Source: Linepithema humile (lineage: Eukaryota > Arthropoda > Insecta > Hymenoptera > Formicidae). From it: a DNA stretch of 64,000 nucleotides. Shown here in pieces: positions 29,924 through 44,910 of this stretch (position 1 is its first letter; every line of letters begins with the position of its first letter). Under the pieces are notes generated by a model. That model saw only the letters and a list, made by a program, of their open reading frames with translations. It made no database searches and had not been told where the DNA came from. The stretch spans positions 15,945,501-16,009,500 of the forward strand of contig NC_090129.1 in assembly GCF_040581485.1 (NCBI RefSeq), given 5' to 3'. A program made the position numbers and the translations under genes.

Positions 29924-31487
29924 TGATAATTTTGCATCATATTACGTGGTGATCCAATAAATGTGGAAGGAAGTATTACCATTTTGCCAATACGTCCATT
30001 TAAATTATTTGCCATAGTTTGTATATAATCTCTTAAACCTTGATATGTTTCAGAACGTAGTTCTTTTTGATGAGTTTTGCAATAATCAATTCTATCCTTT
30101 TCCATTTTTACATAATTATCCACAAGCCATTGTTGAAATAAGCGACGACTTAATATAAAAACATTAAATTCATCACGAATAGCCATACGATATTTAATAT
30201 ATTGTTCTCTTGTTATTCGTTTATTGCTATTTAATTTTGTTAAATCACGATGCCAACCTTGAGTGCCATATGGATAAAATAATGGATATATCCATGGTTC
30301 AACATTTGGATCCATAGTACTTACTTTTTGCAAAATTTTAGTATTTTTATTACGTATTGTAACATATGATTCTGGAATTTCTCCATCAGCAGTAGTACGA
30401 AAAACAGCTGCAACTTCATTAGTTCTTTGAGCATTATACCGACGTCGATCCATACCTGATCTTAAAGTAAATGATAATTGTAATCCTGGTAACAAATCAC
30501 CAGATTCCATTTCCAAACGTCGTTGATTTTCTAATTCTTCACCCATCATTTGATAAGATTGAGCAAATACATTAGATCTCCGCATTATATGTTCAAGGTT
30601 TTGAACAATTTCAAAATCTAAACACGAATTTTGATTAAGACGATGATCGATCGCTTCATTTAAATCCACAATAAAAAGTTGACCGTAAGAAGGACTTTCA
30701 TTTTGCGCAGCATATAACGCTGTATTAATTTGATAATAAATCTGTCCTTGTATTTTAAAACAGTACGGACCAGGTCGTCTATTTTGAAAATTAATTAAAT
30801 TGGCATTAAATGATGCAAATGAAAATGAACTATTATAACTGCGAATATGTTGAAAAAAATCATTAGATTTTACATGACTACCATCAAATAAATTATGAAT
30901 AAATTGAGGAAATTCAGGCAATGGTTGCAAATATACTGCGCCATGATTGCAACAATCGTGAAATGAATTGCCTTTATTAGATATTTTTTCGGCTGCAAAA
31001 TATTTTGCATTGCAATGAACACAAGACACATCCATAGAACCAATATAGTATTTATTTATGTCGTCAATTAATATTGTACTATTAATATTTAAACAAGGTT
31101 GTTGTTTTTTCTGTGATCGATAATGAGATAGATATTCTGCATAACTTTGCTGATTTAATGATATAGTATTTCCAGGATTTCCTTCAATTATTTCTTCATT
31201 TATTTCTATTATGCGATTAGTATGTATGTTACCAGTGCAACTAATTTGTTTGTTTATTAATGTGTAATATCTAAAGAATGTTCTTTGTTCAGTTCTGTTA
31301 TATGATTATCATGTATTGTACCAGTAACATTTATAGCATATTTTTTATAATTAACTGTTTTTAATTTATTTTTTATTTCTTTAGCAACAGAATAACGACG
31401 ATGTTGATTTTCTGCAATTCTTTCACGACATTGTCGTTGAAATTCAAGTTCTTCGTTTAAAGTACGCTCTTTCTTACGCTTCGGCAT
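29924..31487 (-). pseudogene. RepHel of Helitron copy 1, N-terminal part
   Basis: Starts MPKRKKERTLNEELEFQRQC at ATG 31487. A two-base insertion near 31258-31262 relative to copy 2 breaks the frame after 76 codons; the frame then continues to the BEL target site. It includes a cysteine cluster (CVHCNAKYFAAEK ... CCNH) and the Helitron-like N-terminal domain with WIYPLFYPYGTQGWHRDL. Confidence 0.88.
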
Positions 31488-31726
31488 TTGACAAAAATAT
31501 AAGTATACACTATATTAATTTTATATTATATTTATATTATTTATATTATATTATATATATTTATATAATTACATTAATTATAAAATTCTATTTATTAAAT
31601 TTAAACAAATATGTATTCAAAATTTAGTTTGTTTTATTCTTTTAATTGTTAGTATACAATAAAAATTATATATAAAGAATTTTTTTAATGCATGCAAATA
31701 TGTAGGAAAATGATAAATATCAACAT

Positions 31727-31799
31727 TATTATCATCATAGTTATCATCATTGTTATCATCATCATTATTATCATCATTATTATCATTATCATTATCATT

Positions 31800-31861
<62 letters not shown>

Positions 31862-31890
31862 AATTATCATCATAATCATTATCATAATCA
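31727..31890. repeat. ATC trinucleotide microsatellite
   Basis: A run of TCATCA with some ATT variants, 240 bases upstream of the RepHel start. The same tract stands at 42199-42355 upstream of RepHel copy 2. Open frames of poly-Ile, poly-Met or poly-Asp across it are not genes. Confidence 0.9.
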
Positions 31891-32359
31891 TCTTTATAAT
31901 CAATTATTATTTATATATATATATATATATTAAGATTAACATTATATTTATTATCAATTACACATATAATAGATTACACATAAAATAAATTACAACACAA
32001 TAATTAATAATATAAATATAACTGTAATAAAATATTAACTAAGTGTTTAAAATTACTATTTATATACAACGTAATTATATATTACAACACAATATAATTA
32101 AACATTTTAATATAATAATAATAATTATATTCAACTAATTAATAATATTATAATATGAATAGATATTCTTCTCTTCTCCTTTTTTCTTGTTTTCCCTTTT
32201 TCTTTTTCTGTCTCTCTATTGTTTATATTTATTAATTTTTTCTAGAACTTTACTCAAAGTACCTGAAACAAAAGAAATAATAAATATTAATATATTTATA
32301 TTTATTTTAAAAATATAAAAAATTATTATACACTACTCAAAAAAAGTAATATAAGACTA

Positions 32360-34373
32360 ATATAAGTACTATATGACTTTGAGAGATATTTGCAATTGCT
32401 GGATGATATTTGTTAAAATTCATTTCTTCAAAATTTTTAAATAATGTAATTAAGTACTTGAAATTTTAAAGAAATAAATTTTAACAAATATCATGGAGCA
32501 ATTGCAAATATCTCTCTAAGTCGATCTCTCAAATGTAGATTGTTTTTTGTATGAAATTAAAGTACATTGATGATTTAATTTCATACAAATAACAATCTCC
32601 ATTTGAGAGATCGACTTTGAAAGATATTCGCAATTGCTCGATGATATCTGTTAAAATTAATTTCTCTAAAATTTTTAAATAATTTACGTATACATAATAA
32701 CAAAAGGATAGCAAATAATTTTAGCATTAATAATTTTATGCTTTGATTTATGTATCATATTTTTTTTTACATTGCCTGGATAACTTAATATTGAGCTAAT
32801 AATTATAATTTGATACTCTATTTACTATTTTAATGCTGAAACCGTTTTAATATTAAGCTATCCAGCCAATGTAAAAAAAAAATGTTATACATAAATCAAA
32901 GCACAAAATTGTTAATGCTGAAATTATCTGCTATCTTCTTGTAATTATTTATACATTTTTTTTTAGATTGGCTGGATAACTTAATATTAAAACGGTTTCA
33001 ACATTAAAATATTATAATATTAAAATGTAATTAAGTACTTGAAATTTTAAAGAAATGAATTTTAACAAATATCATCGAGCAATTGCAAATATCTCTCAAA
33101 GTCGATCTCTCAAATAAAGATTCTTATATGAAATTAAATCATTAATGTATTTTAATTTTATACAAAAAGTAATCTTTATTTGAAAGATCGACTTTGAAAG
33201 ATATTTGCAATTGTTCGATGATATTTGTTAAAATTCATTTCTTTAAAATTTCAAGTACTTAATTACATTATTTAAAAATTTTAAAGAAATGAATTTTAAC
33301 AAATATCATTCAGCAATTGCAAATATCTCTCAAAGTCGATCTCTCAAATGGAGATTGTTATTTGTATATAATTAAATCATCAATGTACTTTAATTTCATA
33401 CAAATAACAAAATTTAAAATAAGTTTCTTTAGAAAATTTATTTTTAATTTTGTTATTATATAAATGTACTTTAATTTCATACAAATAACAATCTCCATTT
33501 GAGAGATCGATTTTGAAAGATATTCGCAATTGCTCGATGATATCTGTTAAAATTAATTTCTCTAAAATTTTTAAATAATGTACGTATACATAATAACAAA
33601 AAGATAGCAAATAATTTTAGCATTAATGATTTTGTGCTTTGACTTATGTATAATATTTTTTTTTACATTGCCTGGATTGCTAAATATTGAGCTAATAATT
33701 ATAATTTGATACTCTATTTACTATAATATTTTAATGCTGAAACCGTTTTAATATTAAGTTATCCAGCCAATATAAAGAAAAATATTATACACAAATCAAA
33801 GCACAAAATCATTAATGCTAAAATTATCTGCTATCTTTTTGTTATTATTTATACGTACATTATTTAAAAATTTTAAAGAAAATTATTTTAACAGATATCA
33901 TCGAGCAATTGCGAATATCTTTCAAAGTCGATCTCTCAAATGAGGATTGTTATTTTTATGAAATTAAAGTACATTGATGATTTAATTTTATACAAACAAC
34001 AATATCTATTTGAGAGATCTACTTTGAGAGATATTTGCAATTGCTGGATGATATTTGTTAAAATTCATTTCTTTAAAATTTTTAAATAATGTAATTAAGT
34101 ATTTAAAATTTTAAAGAAATGAATTTTAACAAATATCATCGAGCAATTGCAAATATCTCTCACAGTCGATCTCTCAAATGGAGATTGTTATTTGTATAAA
34201 ATTAAATCATCAATGTACTTTAATTTCATCGCTTTGACTTATGTATAATATTTTTTTTTACATTATTTTTTACATTTTTTACATTTATTTATTTATATAC
34301 ATACTTTTTTTTTTCTTTTTCTGCTTATTTCTTCTTTATATTTCTTTTTTTTTGTTGTTCCACTTTTATTTTA

Positions 34374-34450
<77 letters not shown>

Positions 34451-35345
34451 GTTTTTTTATCCTTTAATAAAATTTAAGAAATTAATATGTATTTATAGTG
34501 TAAATATAAGCTGTATTATAATGAATATTTAATTATATATATATATTCCGGTGAAGCATCCAAAAAAAAGTCAGTTTATATATATATATATATTTCTTAA
34601 AAATTTTTAAATAATGTAATTAAGTACTTGAAATTTTAAAGAAATAAATTTTAACAAATATTATCGAGCAATTGCAAATATCTCTCTAATCGATCTCTCA
34701 AATGGAGATTGTTATTTGTATAAAATTAAATTATATAAATTAACAATCTACATTTGAGAGATCGACTTTGAAAGATATTCGCAATTGCTCGATGATATCT
34801 GTTAAAATTAATTTCTCTAAAATTTTTAAATAATGTACGTATAAATAATAACAAAAAGATAGCAGATAATTTCAGCATTAATGATTTTGTGCTTTGACTT
34901 ATGCATAATATTTTTTTTTACATTGCCTGGATAGCTTAATATTGAGCTAATAATTATAATTTGATACTCTATTTACTATTTTAATGCTGAAACCGTTTTA
35001 ATATTAAGCTATCCAGCCAATGTAAAAAAAAATATTATACATTAATCAAAGCACAAAATCGTTAATGCTGAAATTATTTGCTATCTTTTTGTTATTATTT
35101 ATACATACATTATTTAAAATGTTTAGAGAAATTAATTTTAACATATATCATTGAGCAATTGCAAATATCTTTCAAAGTCGATCTCTCAAATAAAAATTTT
35201 TATTTGTATGAAATTAAAATACATTGATGATTTAATTTCATACAAACAACAATCTCCATTTGAAAGATCGACTTTGAGATATTTGCAATTGCTAGATGAT
35301 ATTTGTTAAAATTCATTTCTCTAAAATTTTTAAATAATGTAATTA
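32360..35345. repeat. Palindromic repeat arrays inside Helitron copy 1
   Basis: Two palindrome families alternate. Family A has arms with GAGCAATTGCAAATATCTCTC and AGTCGATCTCTCAAATGG; copies are near 32370-32670, 33020-33230, 33300-33560, 33890-34080, 34640-34800 and 35150-35320. Family B has ends TTTTGTGCTTTGACTTATG and GCCTGGATAGCTTAATATT; copies are near 32700-32940, 33610-33840 and 34870-35090. A CT microsatellite occupies 34377-34447. Confidence 0.85.
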
Positions 35346-36533
35346 AGTACTTGAAATTTGAAAAAATTATAGAATAATTAATTAATTAATAATTAATTAA
35401 TTATATAATATATTCAAAAACGCAAATATTGGAACGAAAAGCGTAACGGAAATATCACCGTTTTTAACGGATTGACTTACAATTAGATAATTAAGATAGA
35501 GAAAACCAGAATCTAAAAATTTATTTCTTAAATAAATTTTGAAATTTTTGATTCAGTGAACAACATTTACCAGCGTTGCAAATATATTTTAGTTTGAAAA
35601 TTTAATTAAAAGTCTTTTTTTTATTTAAAACAGTTTAATATAATTTGGAATTGCTACTTAAAATTTGAAATCTATAAACGTTTATAAATCACATGCAAAT
35701 CTTATTCGTTGTAATTATTTTGTTTTTGTTCACATAAAAAAATAATTTTTTATCTACTTTCCATTTAAATATTTTATCGCATCTTATAATTTTTAATATT
35801 AATTTTATTGGCCTGTATATTTTGTATATTTTAATTGCTATTCCACAATAATTTAGAATTTATTTTATGTTCAAGAATTTATTACATTAAAATTATATCA
35901 TAATGCTAATCATGCATCAAAAATAGTGTTTAAAAATTTGATAAATTTGTGTAATTTAAGATTATACAATTATTATGCAATGTGCAGTTACCAAAATTTA
36001 GCATGTAACAAAATGATTGGATAGATCACAGCGGTGCAGTTTTTTTAAATTTAAGTAAAGAATAAATGTCTAACAAGAAGCGAAAGCATATTAATTTGAA
36101 ATGACAAATAATAAATACGGAGAGGAAAGCATGTACTGGAAGTGGTGCGCGCTATAGGTATGAGAATTTTTAAAATTATTACTTACCTTTTTTTTACTTT
36201 TTCCTTTTATCCTTTCCTTCTCCTTTTTTCACTTTTTTTCACTCTTTTTTCACTCTTTTTAAAAAAATAACAGAGAATACGTCTGTACAATTTGACAGCT
36301 TTTGAAAATGTAAACAAGTATCATAGAAACATTTATAAACTGCTAATCAATAAATTGCTAATCAATATTGCCTTGACAACCATTTAAATATGAACTGTCA
36401 AAATATACTTTTGCACATGACAACATTGAGATAACCAATCAGCGTCGCGATAAAAATGCAACAATACACTTCGATACTTTCGAGATTTCGATACATTCGA
36501 GTATCGATCTTTCATGCCTTTTTTAAGAGTGGA
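35346..36533. repeat. 5' terminal region of Helitron copy 1
   Basis: Non-coding. 35570-36060 matches 55100-55640 of copy 2, and 36110-36533 matches 55670-56076. It includes the long inverted subterminal repeat paired with 19255-19490. Its last bases are the Helitron 5' end. Confidence 0.8.
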
Positions 36534-36547
36534 CTAGAACAATACAG

Positions 36548-36564
36548 GCGCGCGCTGCGCGCGC
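36548..36564 (-). terminator. 3' hairpin of Helitron copy 2
   Basis: Two eight-base GC arms around one base, ten bases from the terminal CTAG, as in copy 1. Confidence 0.82.
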
Positions 36565-37425
36565 GCACTTATTATAGTAATTTAATAATTAAAAAATATA
36601 AATATTTTAATAAATTTTTTTTATTTTAAAAAACCGTCAAAATAACCTTCACTCTCAATCTATCAAACATATCTTCGCATATCCACTCTTGTTTACATTT
36701 TTTCAAGCTGTCAAATTGTACAGACGTATTCCCTGTTCAAAAAACGCATTTTTTTAAAAAGAGTGAAAAAAGAGTGAAAAAGTGAAAAAAGGAGAAGAAA
36801 AGGGTAAAAGAGAAAAGTAAAAAAAAGATAAGTAATAATTTTAAAAATTCTCATACTTATAGCGCGCACCACTTCCAGTACATGCTTTCCTCTCCGTGCA
36901 CGCTGTTCTTTATGCTTCTTATTAATCCGAGTGTTTTTTTATGAGTACTTTTATGAATACTTTTTTACATTATTTAAAAATTAAAAAAAAATAAATTTTA
37001 ACAAATATCATCTAGCAATTGCAAATATCTCTCAAAGTCGATCTTTCAAATGGAGATTATTGTTTGTATGAAGTTAAATCATCAATGTATTATTTGAAAG
37101 ATCGATTTTGAGAGATATTTGCAATTGCTTTAAAATTTCAAGTACTTAATTACATTATTTAAAAATTAATAAATAAAGAAATTAATAAATATATCCAGCG
37201 AACTCCAGAGCAATAATTAATACATTTAGCGCCATATATATCCATTTATACATATAAAAAAAAGTAAAACTTTAGTTTGCTTCGAGAAACTAAATAACCG
37301 ATGGTTCCAATGTCATCAAAATCGACGTATAATATTTGCAATTGCTGGATGATATTTGTTAATTACATAATTAACTATAACATACATCTTTAAATACAGC
37401 TTTCAATTTAATATATATTTTTATT

Positions 37426-40400
37426 TTACATATATATTTCTTTATATACATAATTTTTAACGTGTCTATTATCTCGTTGATTACCAAGAAAAACTTTTAA
37501 TGCTTGCCAAGAACGAACTCTTGAGAAAGCAACATATAATTGCCCATGATTAAAAACATCTTTGCGAAGATCTATTCCTACTCTATCAAACGTTTGCCCT
37601 TGTGATTTATTAATTGTCATAGCAAATGCTAATTTTACTGGAAACTGTCTTCTTGAAAAGGTAAAAGGATATATATTTTCGCAATATAATGTTATACGAT
37701 TTAAAAAAACGATATCTCCTGCCTTATCACCCGTTAAGATTTTACATTTCAATAAATGATCTGTAAGTTCTATAATCATTAATCTAGTACCATTACAAAG
37801 ACCTTCATTGATACTAAGATTTCTAATCAACATAATAATGCAATTTGGCTTTAAACGTAATTCATAAGGAGGAAGACATGATGGAGATAAACTGTTTAAA
37901 TATTCTGGTAACAAAGCTTCACCAATATCGCCATTATCATCACAATTCATAGTACTATCAACACTTGTATAAATTCGTTCATTAGTTATATCTAATAATT
38001 CAACAACTTTTTTATTAATTTCATCTACGTCAGTATTTCTTGCAGAAAGTATAGCACATTTAGCCATTTTGGTAAATTCCTTTTTCCGTATTAAATCGCC
38101 ATATATATCTTCTACAATATCAGCATTAATAGGTGCTATACAACATTCAGGAATTTGTATGTTATCATTAGAATCATTCAATATGCCATCTCCCATATCT
38201 AAAAGAAATTTTGCAAATTCAATTTCTTCTGGAAGAACTCTCATATTTTGTGTTAAAGAATAATTTACAAAATGTTTCCAAATAGCACTAAATTTAATAG
38301 AAAGATTTACAATTTCATTTCGAGTACCATGTACTTTTATAGGCAGAAATTGTCTAAAATCACCACCTAATAAAACAATTTTTCCACCGAAAGGTAAATT
38401 ATTGTTCATAATATCACGCAATGTTCGATCCATAATTTCTAAAGCATATCGTGGTGACATTGGTGCTTCATCCCAGATAAAAATATCTGTATTTTTCAAA
38501 TATTGAGCTTCCTTTGATTGGATTTTAATAGCAGATGTTGAATCAGCAAATAATGGAACCGGCAATCCAAATGTCTTATGAACTGTTTTTCCAGCAGGTA
38601 ATAATGTCGCTGCAATACCCGTAAAAGCCATTGCACACACGTGTTTGTTTCTAATTTTTGCTAAATGATAAATAGTTGTATATATAAATGTTTTACCTGA
38701 TCCACCTGGACCATCAATATAAAAACAATAATTATTATTATAAATATTGTTATCTAATTTATTTAACACAAGATCAACTATTTCTTTTTGTTTATCATTT
38801 AATTGTTTATATTGTTTGGTACCTATTTCCATAGCTTGTTCAAATATCACATAATCATTCTCTTCGTTTAACAACTCAGTTTCTAATAATTGCTCCATTT
38901 GTGGAAAATCAGCAAGACTTTTGCCTTCAGTACAAAGCATATTATTGATTTGTATATATGCTTTCTTCTGTCCTTGTAACATACCAAAATGTCGAACATA
39001 ATCCTCCGACAAAGCTGTTTTAAAGTTATCCCATAATTCTTCAGGATGTAATGGCTGACAATGTAATAATATTCGTACAAATAATTTACGAAGTTGTCGT
39101 GGCATCATCCATCTAACAGCTTCATTCATAGCTCGATTCCATTCATCATCATCTTCGATTAAACCTAAAGCCAAACATGCTGCCGTAAATGATTGACATA
39201 ATTCTCCATTTACAGTTCTTAAATTATTAAAACTTGTAGCCCCCTTTATTGTAAGTAATAATAATCGTAAATGAAATAATTCTGTTTGAGATGGACTAAC
39301 AGAATACATTCGTCCTATGCAATTATAGTGACTTTTGCGTTTAACCCAGTGTGACACATTTCTATCATTAATTTTCTCTTTTTTAAATGTATAATAGCGT
39401 GGAATTTCAATATATAAATATTGTCTTGCTTCTTCATCACGCAAATTTAATGAAAAATAATCGATTAACATAGTAACCTGGCTTAATGCAGAAGTTATTG
39501 TGTCTTCATTAGATTCATTTTCAATTATAATATTTTGTTCGTTAGGAAGATGGACTGGTAAACGCATTATAGTATGGCTTTTATCTTGTAACTTCTTACC
39601 AAGGATACGCCAACAGGCTTCTACAGGTCCAACATAACGAGTTTCGATATAATTGTGTATCTCATCATGATCAATAATTACATTTTCTGTTATTGGTTCA
39701 ATGGTTATAGCAGCAACATCGTGCCCTTTATAAATATATTTATATAGATATTTAACCGATTTGATACTTGAAACTACTTCAACATTAATATGACAATTAA
39801 ATATAATCGATAAAGTAGGACAATATGGAACAACATAACGATTATCAACTATATAACCACCAGAACGTTTAAAATTTTTACCATTATTTCGTCGACAATA
39901 ATAGGGATAAGCATCTTCATCCATTTTAGTCTCTTCAAAATAAGATTTCGGATAATGTTTCGAACATTTACCATCTACCAGACACCAATCACCACAAGGT
40001 CCATGAATCATATGCTTCATAACTATATCATGTAAAATACGATTGTCAGATGGATCAGGAATTTCAGCAGAAATATATTTGTCAACAATCTGTGGAGTTG
40101 TTATTTTAAAATTATATTTTAAAGTAATCAACATATGAACATGAGGCAAACCACGTTTTTGAAATTCAATAACATACACAAACGCTGCTACTTCACCAAA
40201 AAATTTTTGCTTAACAATCAAGTCAATTAAATAATTTTTTTTAATGTTAAAAACGCGAGCACAAATGTGTCAGGTCTATCAGAAGCTTGCTGACCAGGCA
40301 AAAGATTTTCTTCAATTTCACGCCATTTTGGATTACAAGTCATTGTAATGAAAAGATCTGGTTTTCCAAATTTACTAACAATTGCCATTGCATCTTGATA

Positions 40401-41963
40401 ATTTTGCATCATATTACGTGGTGATCCAATAAATGTGGAAGGAAGTATTACCATTTTGCCAATACGTCCATTTAAATGATTTGCCATAGTTTGTATATAA
40501 TCTCTTAAACCTTGATATGTTTCAGAACGTAGTTCTTTTTGATGAGTTTTGCAATAATCAATTCTATCCTTTTCCATTTTTACATAACTATCCACAAGCC
40601 ATTGTTGAAATAAGCGACGACCTAATATAAAAACATTAAATTCATCACGAATAGCCATACGATATTTAATATATTGTCCTCTTGTTATTCGTTTATTGCT
40701 ATTTAATTTTGTTAAATCACGATGCCAACCTTGAGTGCCATATGGATAAAATAATGGATATATCCATGGTTCAACATTTGGATCCATAATACTTACTTTT
40801 TGCAAAATTTTAGTATTTTTATTACGTATTGTAACATATGATTCTGGAATTTCTCCATCAGCAGTAGTACGAAAAACAGCTGCAACTTCATTAGTTCTTT
40901 GAGCATTATATCGACGTCGATCCATACCTGATCTTAAAGTAAATGATAATTGTAATCCTGGTAACAAATCACCAGATTCCATTTCCAAACGTCGTTGATT
41001 TTCTAATTCTTCACCCATCATTTGATAAGATTGAGCAAATACATTAGATCTCCGCATTATATGTTCAAGGTTTTGAACAATTTCAAAATCTAAACACGAA
41101 TTTTGATTAAGACGATGATCGATCGCTTCATTTATATCCACAATAAAAAGTTGACCGTAAGAAGGACTTTCATTTTGCGCAGCATATAACGCTGTATTAA
41201 TTTGATAATAAATCTGTCCTTGTATTTTAAAACAGTACGGACCAGGTCGTCTATTTTGAAAATTAATTAAATTGGCATTAAATGATGCAAATGAAAATGA
41301 ACTGTTATAACTGCGAATATGTTTAAAAAAATCATTAGATTTTACATGACTACCATCAAATAAATTATGAATAAATTGAGGAAATTCAGGCAATGGTTGC
41401 AAATATACTGCGCCATGATTGCAACAATCGTGAAATGAATTGCCTTTATTAGATATTTTTTCGGCTGCAAAATATTTTGCATTGCAATGAACACAAGACA
41501 CATCCATAGAACCAATATAGTATTCATTTATGTCGTCAATTAATATTGTATTATTAATATTTAAACAAGGTTGTTGTTTTTTCTGTGATCGATAATGAGA
41601 TAGATATTCTGCATAACTTTTTTTTTGCTGATTTAATGATATAGTATTTCCAGGATCTCCTTCAATTATTTCTTCATTTATTTCTATTATGCGATTAGTA
41701 TGTATGTTATCAGTGCAACTAATTTGTTTGTTTATTAGTGTAATATCTAAAGAATGTTCTTTGTTCAGTTCTGTTATATGATTATCATGTATTGTACCAG
41801 TAACATTTATAGCATATTTTCTATAATCAACTGTTTTTAATTTATTTTTTATTTCTTTAGCAACTGAATAACGACGATGTTGATTTTCTGCAATTCTTTC
41901 ACGACATTGTCGTTGAAATTCAAGTTCTTCGTTTAAAGTACGCTCTTTCTTACGTTTCGGCAT
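37426..41963 (-). pseudogene. RepHel of Helitron copy 2, one frameshift
   Basis: Two open frames, 40227-41963 (578 residues) and 37426-40221 (931 residues), form one RepHel gene of about 1,500 residues. They are separated by an extra GT at about 40266-40269 compared with copy 1. In the second frame the HUH motif is His27-Val-His29 and the two tyrosines are Tyr158 and Tyr162; the helicase motifs GPGGSGKT, IWDEAPMSP, GGDFRQFLPI and NKSQGQTF follow. The N-terminal domain matches copy 1 closely, with a two-lysine length difference near 41620. Except for the frameshift the gene looks functional, and the break differs from that of copy 1. Confidence 0.93.
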
Positions 41964-42198
41964 TTGACAAAAATATAAGTATACACTATATTAATTTTAT
42001 AATATACTTATATTATTTATATTATATTATATATATTTATATAATTACATTAATTATAAAATTCTATTTATTAAATTTAAACAAATATGTTATCAAAATT
42101 TAGTTTGTTTTATTCTTTTAATTGTTAGTATACAATAAAAATTATATATAAAGAATTTTTTTAATGCATGCAAATATGTAGGAAAATGATAAATATCA

Positions 42199-42278
42199 AC
42201 ATTATTATCATCATAGTTATCATCATTGTTATCATCATCATTATTATCATCATTATTATCATCATCATCATCATCATT

Positions 42279-42340
<62 letters not shown>

Positions 42341-42355
42341 AATTATCATCATAAT
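42199..42355. repeat. ATC microsatellite upstream of RepHel copy 2
   Basis: Counterpart of the tract at 31727-31890 with a slightly different number and pattern of units. Confidence 0.9.
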
Positions 42356-42829
42356 CTTTATCATCAATTATCATTCACACACACACATTAAGATTAACAT
42401 TATATTTATTATCAATTACACATATAATAGATTACACATAAAATAAATTACAACACAATAATTAATAATATAAATATAACTGTAATAAAATATTAACTAA
42501 GTGTTTAAAATTACTATTTATATACAACGTAATTATATATTACAACACAATATAATTAAACATTTTAATATAATAATAATAATTATATTCAACTAATTAG
42601 TAATATTATAATATGAATAGATATTCTTCTCTTCTCCTTTTTTCTTATTTTCCCTTTTTCTTTTTCTGTCTCTCTATTGTTTATATTTATTAATTTTTTC
42701 TAGAACTTCACTCAAAGTACCTGAAACAAAAGAAATAATAAATATTAATATATTTATATTTATTTTAAAAATATAAAAAATTATTATACACTACTCAAAA
42801 AAAGTAATATAAGACTAATATAAGTACTA

Positions 42830-43345
42830 TATGACTTTGAGAGATATTTGCAATTGCTGGATGATATTTGTTAAAATTCATTTCTTCAAAATTTTTAAAT
42901 AATGTAATTAAATACTTGAAATTTTAAAGAAAATTTTAACAAATATCATCGAGCAATTGCAAATATCTCTCAAAGTCAATCTCTCAAATGGAGATTGTTG
43001 TTTGTATGAAATTCAATCATCAATGTATTCTAATTTCATACAAATAAAAATCTTTATTTGAGAGATCGACTTTGAAAGATATTTGCAATTGCTCGATGAT
43101 ATTTGTTAAAATTTTCTTTAAAATTTCAAGTACTTAATTACATTATTTAAAAATTTTGAAGAAATGAATTTTAACAAATAAAATTTTTAAATAATGTACT
43201 TATAAATAATAACAAAATTTTTAAATAATGTACTTATAAATAATAACAAAAAGATATATATATATACATACTTTTTCTTTTCCTTTTTCTGCTTATTTCT
43301 TCTTTATATTTCTTTTTTTCTGTTGTTCCACTTTTAGTTTATTCC

Positions 43346-43391
<46 letters not shown>

Positions 43392-43510
43392 CGTTTTTTT
43401 ATCCTTCAATAAAATTTAAGAAATTAATATATATTTATAGTGTAAGTATAAGCTGTATTATAATGAATATTTAATTATATATATATTTCGGTGAAGCATA
43501 AAAAAAAAAA

Positions 43511-43567
<57 letters not shown>

Positions 43568-44691
43568 TTCTTTAAAATTTTTAAATAATGTAATTAAGTA
43601 CTTGAAATTTTAAAGAAATAAATTTTAACAAATATCATAGAGCAATTGCAAATATCTCTCTAAGTCGATCTCTCAAATGGAGATTGTTATTTGTATGAAA
43701 TTAAATCAGCAATGTACTTTAATTTCATACAAATAACAATCTACATTTGAGAGATCGACTTTGAAAGATATTCGCAATTGCTCGATGATATCTGTTAAAA
43801 TTAATTTCTCTAAAATTTTTAAATAATGTACGTATACATAATAACAAAAAGATAGCAAATAATTTCAACATTAATGATTTTGTGCTTTGACTTATGTATC
43901 ATATTTTTTTTTACATTGCCTGGATAACTTAATATTAAGCTAATAATTATAATTTGATACTCTATTTACTATTTTAATGCTGAAACCGTTTTAATATTAA
44001 GCTATCCAGCCAATGTAAAAAAAAAATGTTCTACATAAATCAAAGCACAAAATCGTTAATGCTGAAATTATTTGCTATCTTCTTGTTATTATTTATACAT
44101 TTTTTTTTTACATTGGCTGGATAACTTAATATTAAAACGGTTTCAACATTAAAATATTATAATATTATAATGTAATTAAGTACTTGAAATTTTAAAGAAA
44201 TGAATTTTAACAAATATCATCGAGCAATTGCAAATATCTCTCAAAGTCAATCTCTCAAATAAAGATTCTTATATGAAATTAAATCATCAATGTATTTTAA
44301 TTTTATACAAATAAGAATCTTCATTTGAAAGATCGACTTTGAGAGATATTTGCAATTGTTCGATGATATTTGTTAAAATTTATTTCTTTAAAATTTCAAG
44401 TACTTAATTACATTATTTAAAAATTTTAAAGAAATAAATTTTAACGAATCATTCAGCAATGTCAAATATCTCTCAAAGTCGATCTCTCAAATGGAGATTG
44501 TTATTTGTATAAAATTACATCATCAATGTACTTTAATTTCATCGCTTTGACTTATGTATAATATTTTTTTCTACATTATTTTTTACATTTTTTACACTTA
44601 TTTATTTATTTATATACATACTTTTTTTTTTCCTTTTTCTGCTTATTTCTTCTTTATATTTCTTTTTTTTTGTTGTTCCACTTTTATTTTA

Positions 44692-44751
<60 letters not shown>

Positions 44752-44877
44752 CGTTTTTTTATCCTTTAATAAAATTTAAGAAATTAATATATATTTATAG
44801 TGTAAGTATAAGCTGTATTATAATGAATATTTAATTATATATATATATATATTCCGGTGAAGCATCCAAAAAGAAAG

Positions 44878-44910
<33 letters not shown>

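Larger units (their letters stand above)
19216..36533 (-). mobile_element. Helitron copy 1
   Basis: On the minus strand the element starts TCCACTCTTAAAAAAGG (36533) and ends with a GC hairpin (19230-19248, arms GCGCGCGC) ten bases before CTAG (19216-19219), followed by T. These are Helitron ends. It encodes RepHel on the minus strand, interrupted by a BEL/Pao element. Inner parts are palindromic repeats and microsatellites. The ends also carry a long inverted repeat (about 19255-19490 against 36120-36310). Confidence 0.88.

Noticed and set aside
31685..31988. Open frames of poly-Ile, poly-Met and poly-Asp
   Set aside because: They are translations of an ATC microsatellite in different phases; the same holds for 42093-42446.
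34241..34477. Hydrophobic open frame with Ser/Leu repeats
   Set aside because: It is a CT microsatellite and T-rich flank; equivalents at 44554-44769 and 54025-54264 are the same artefact.
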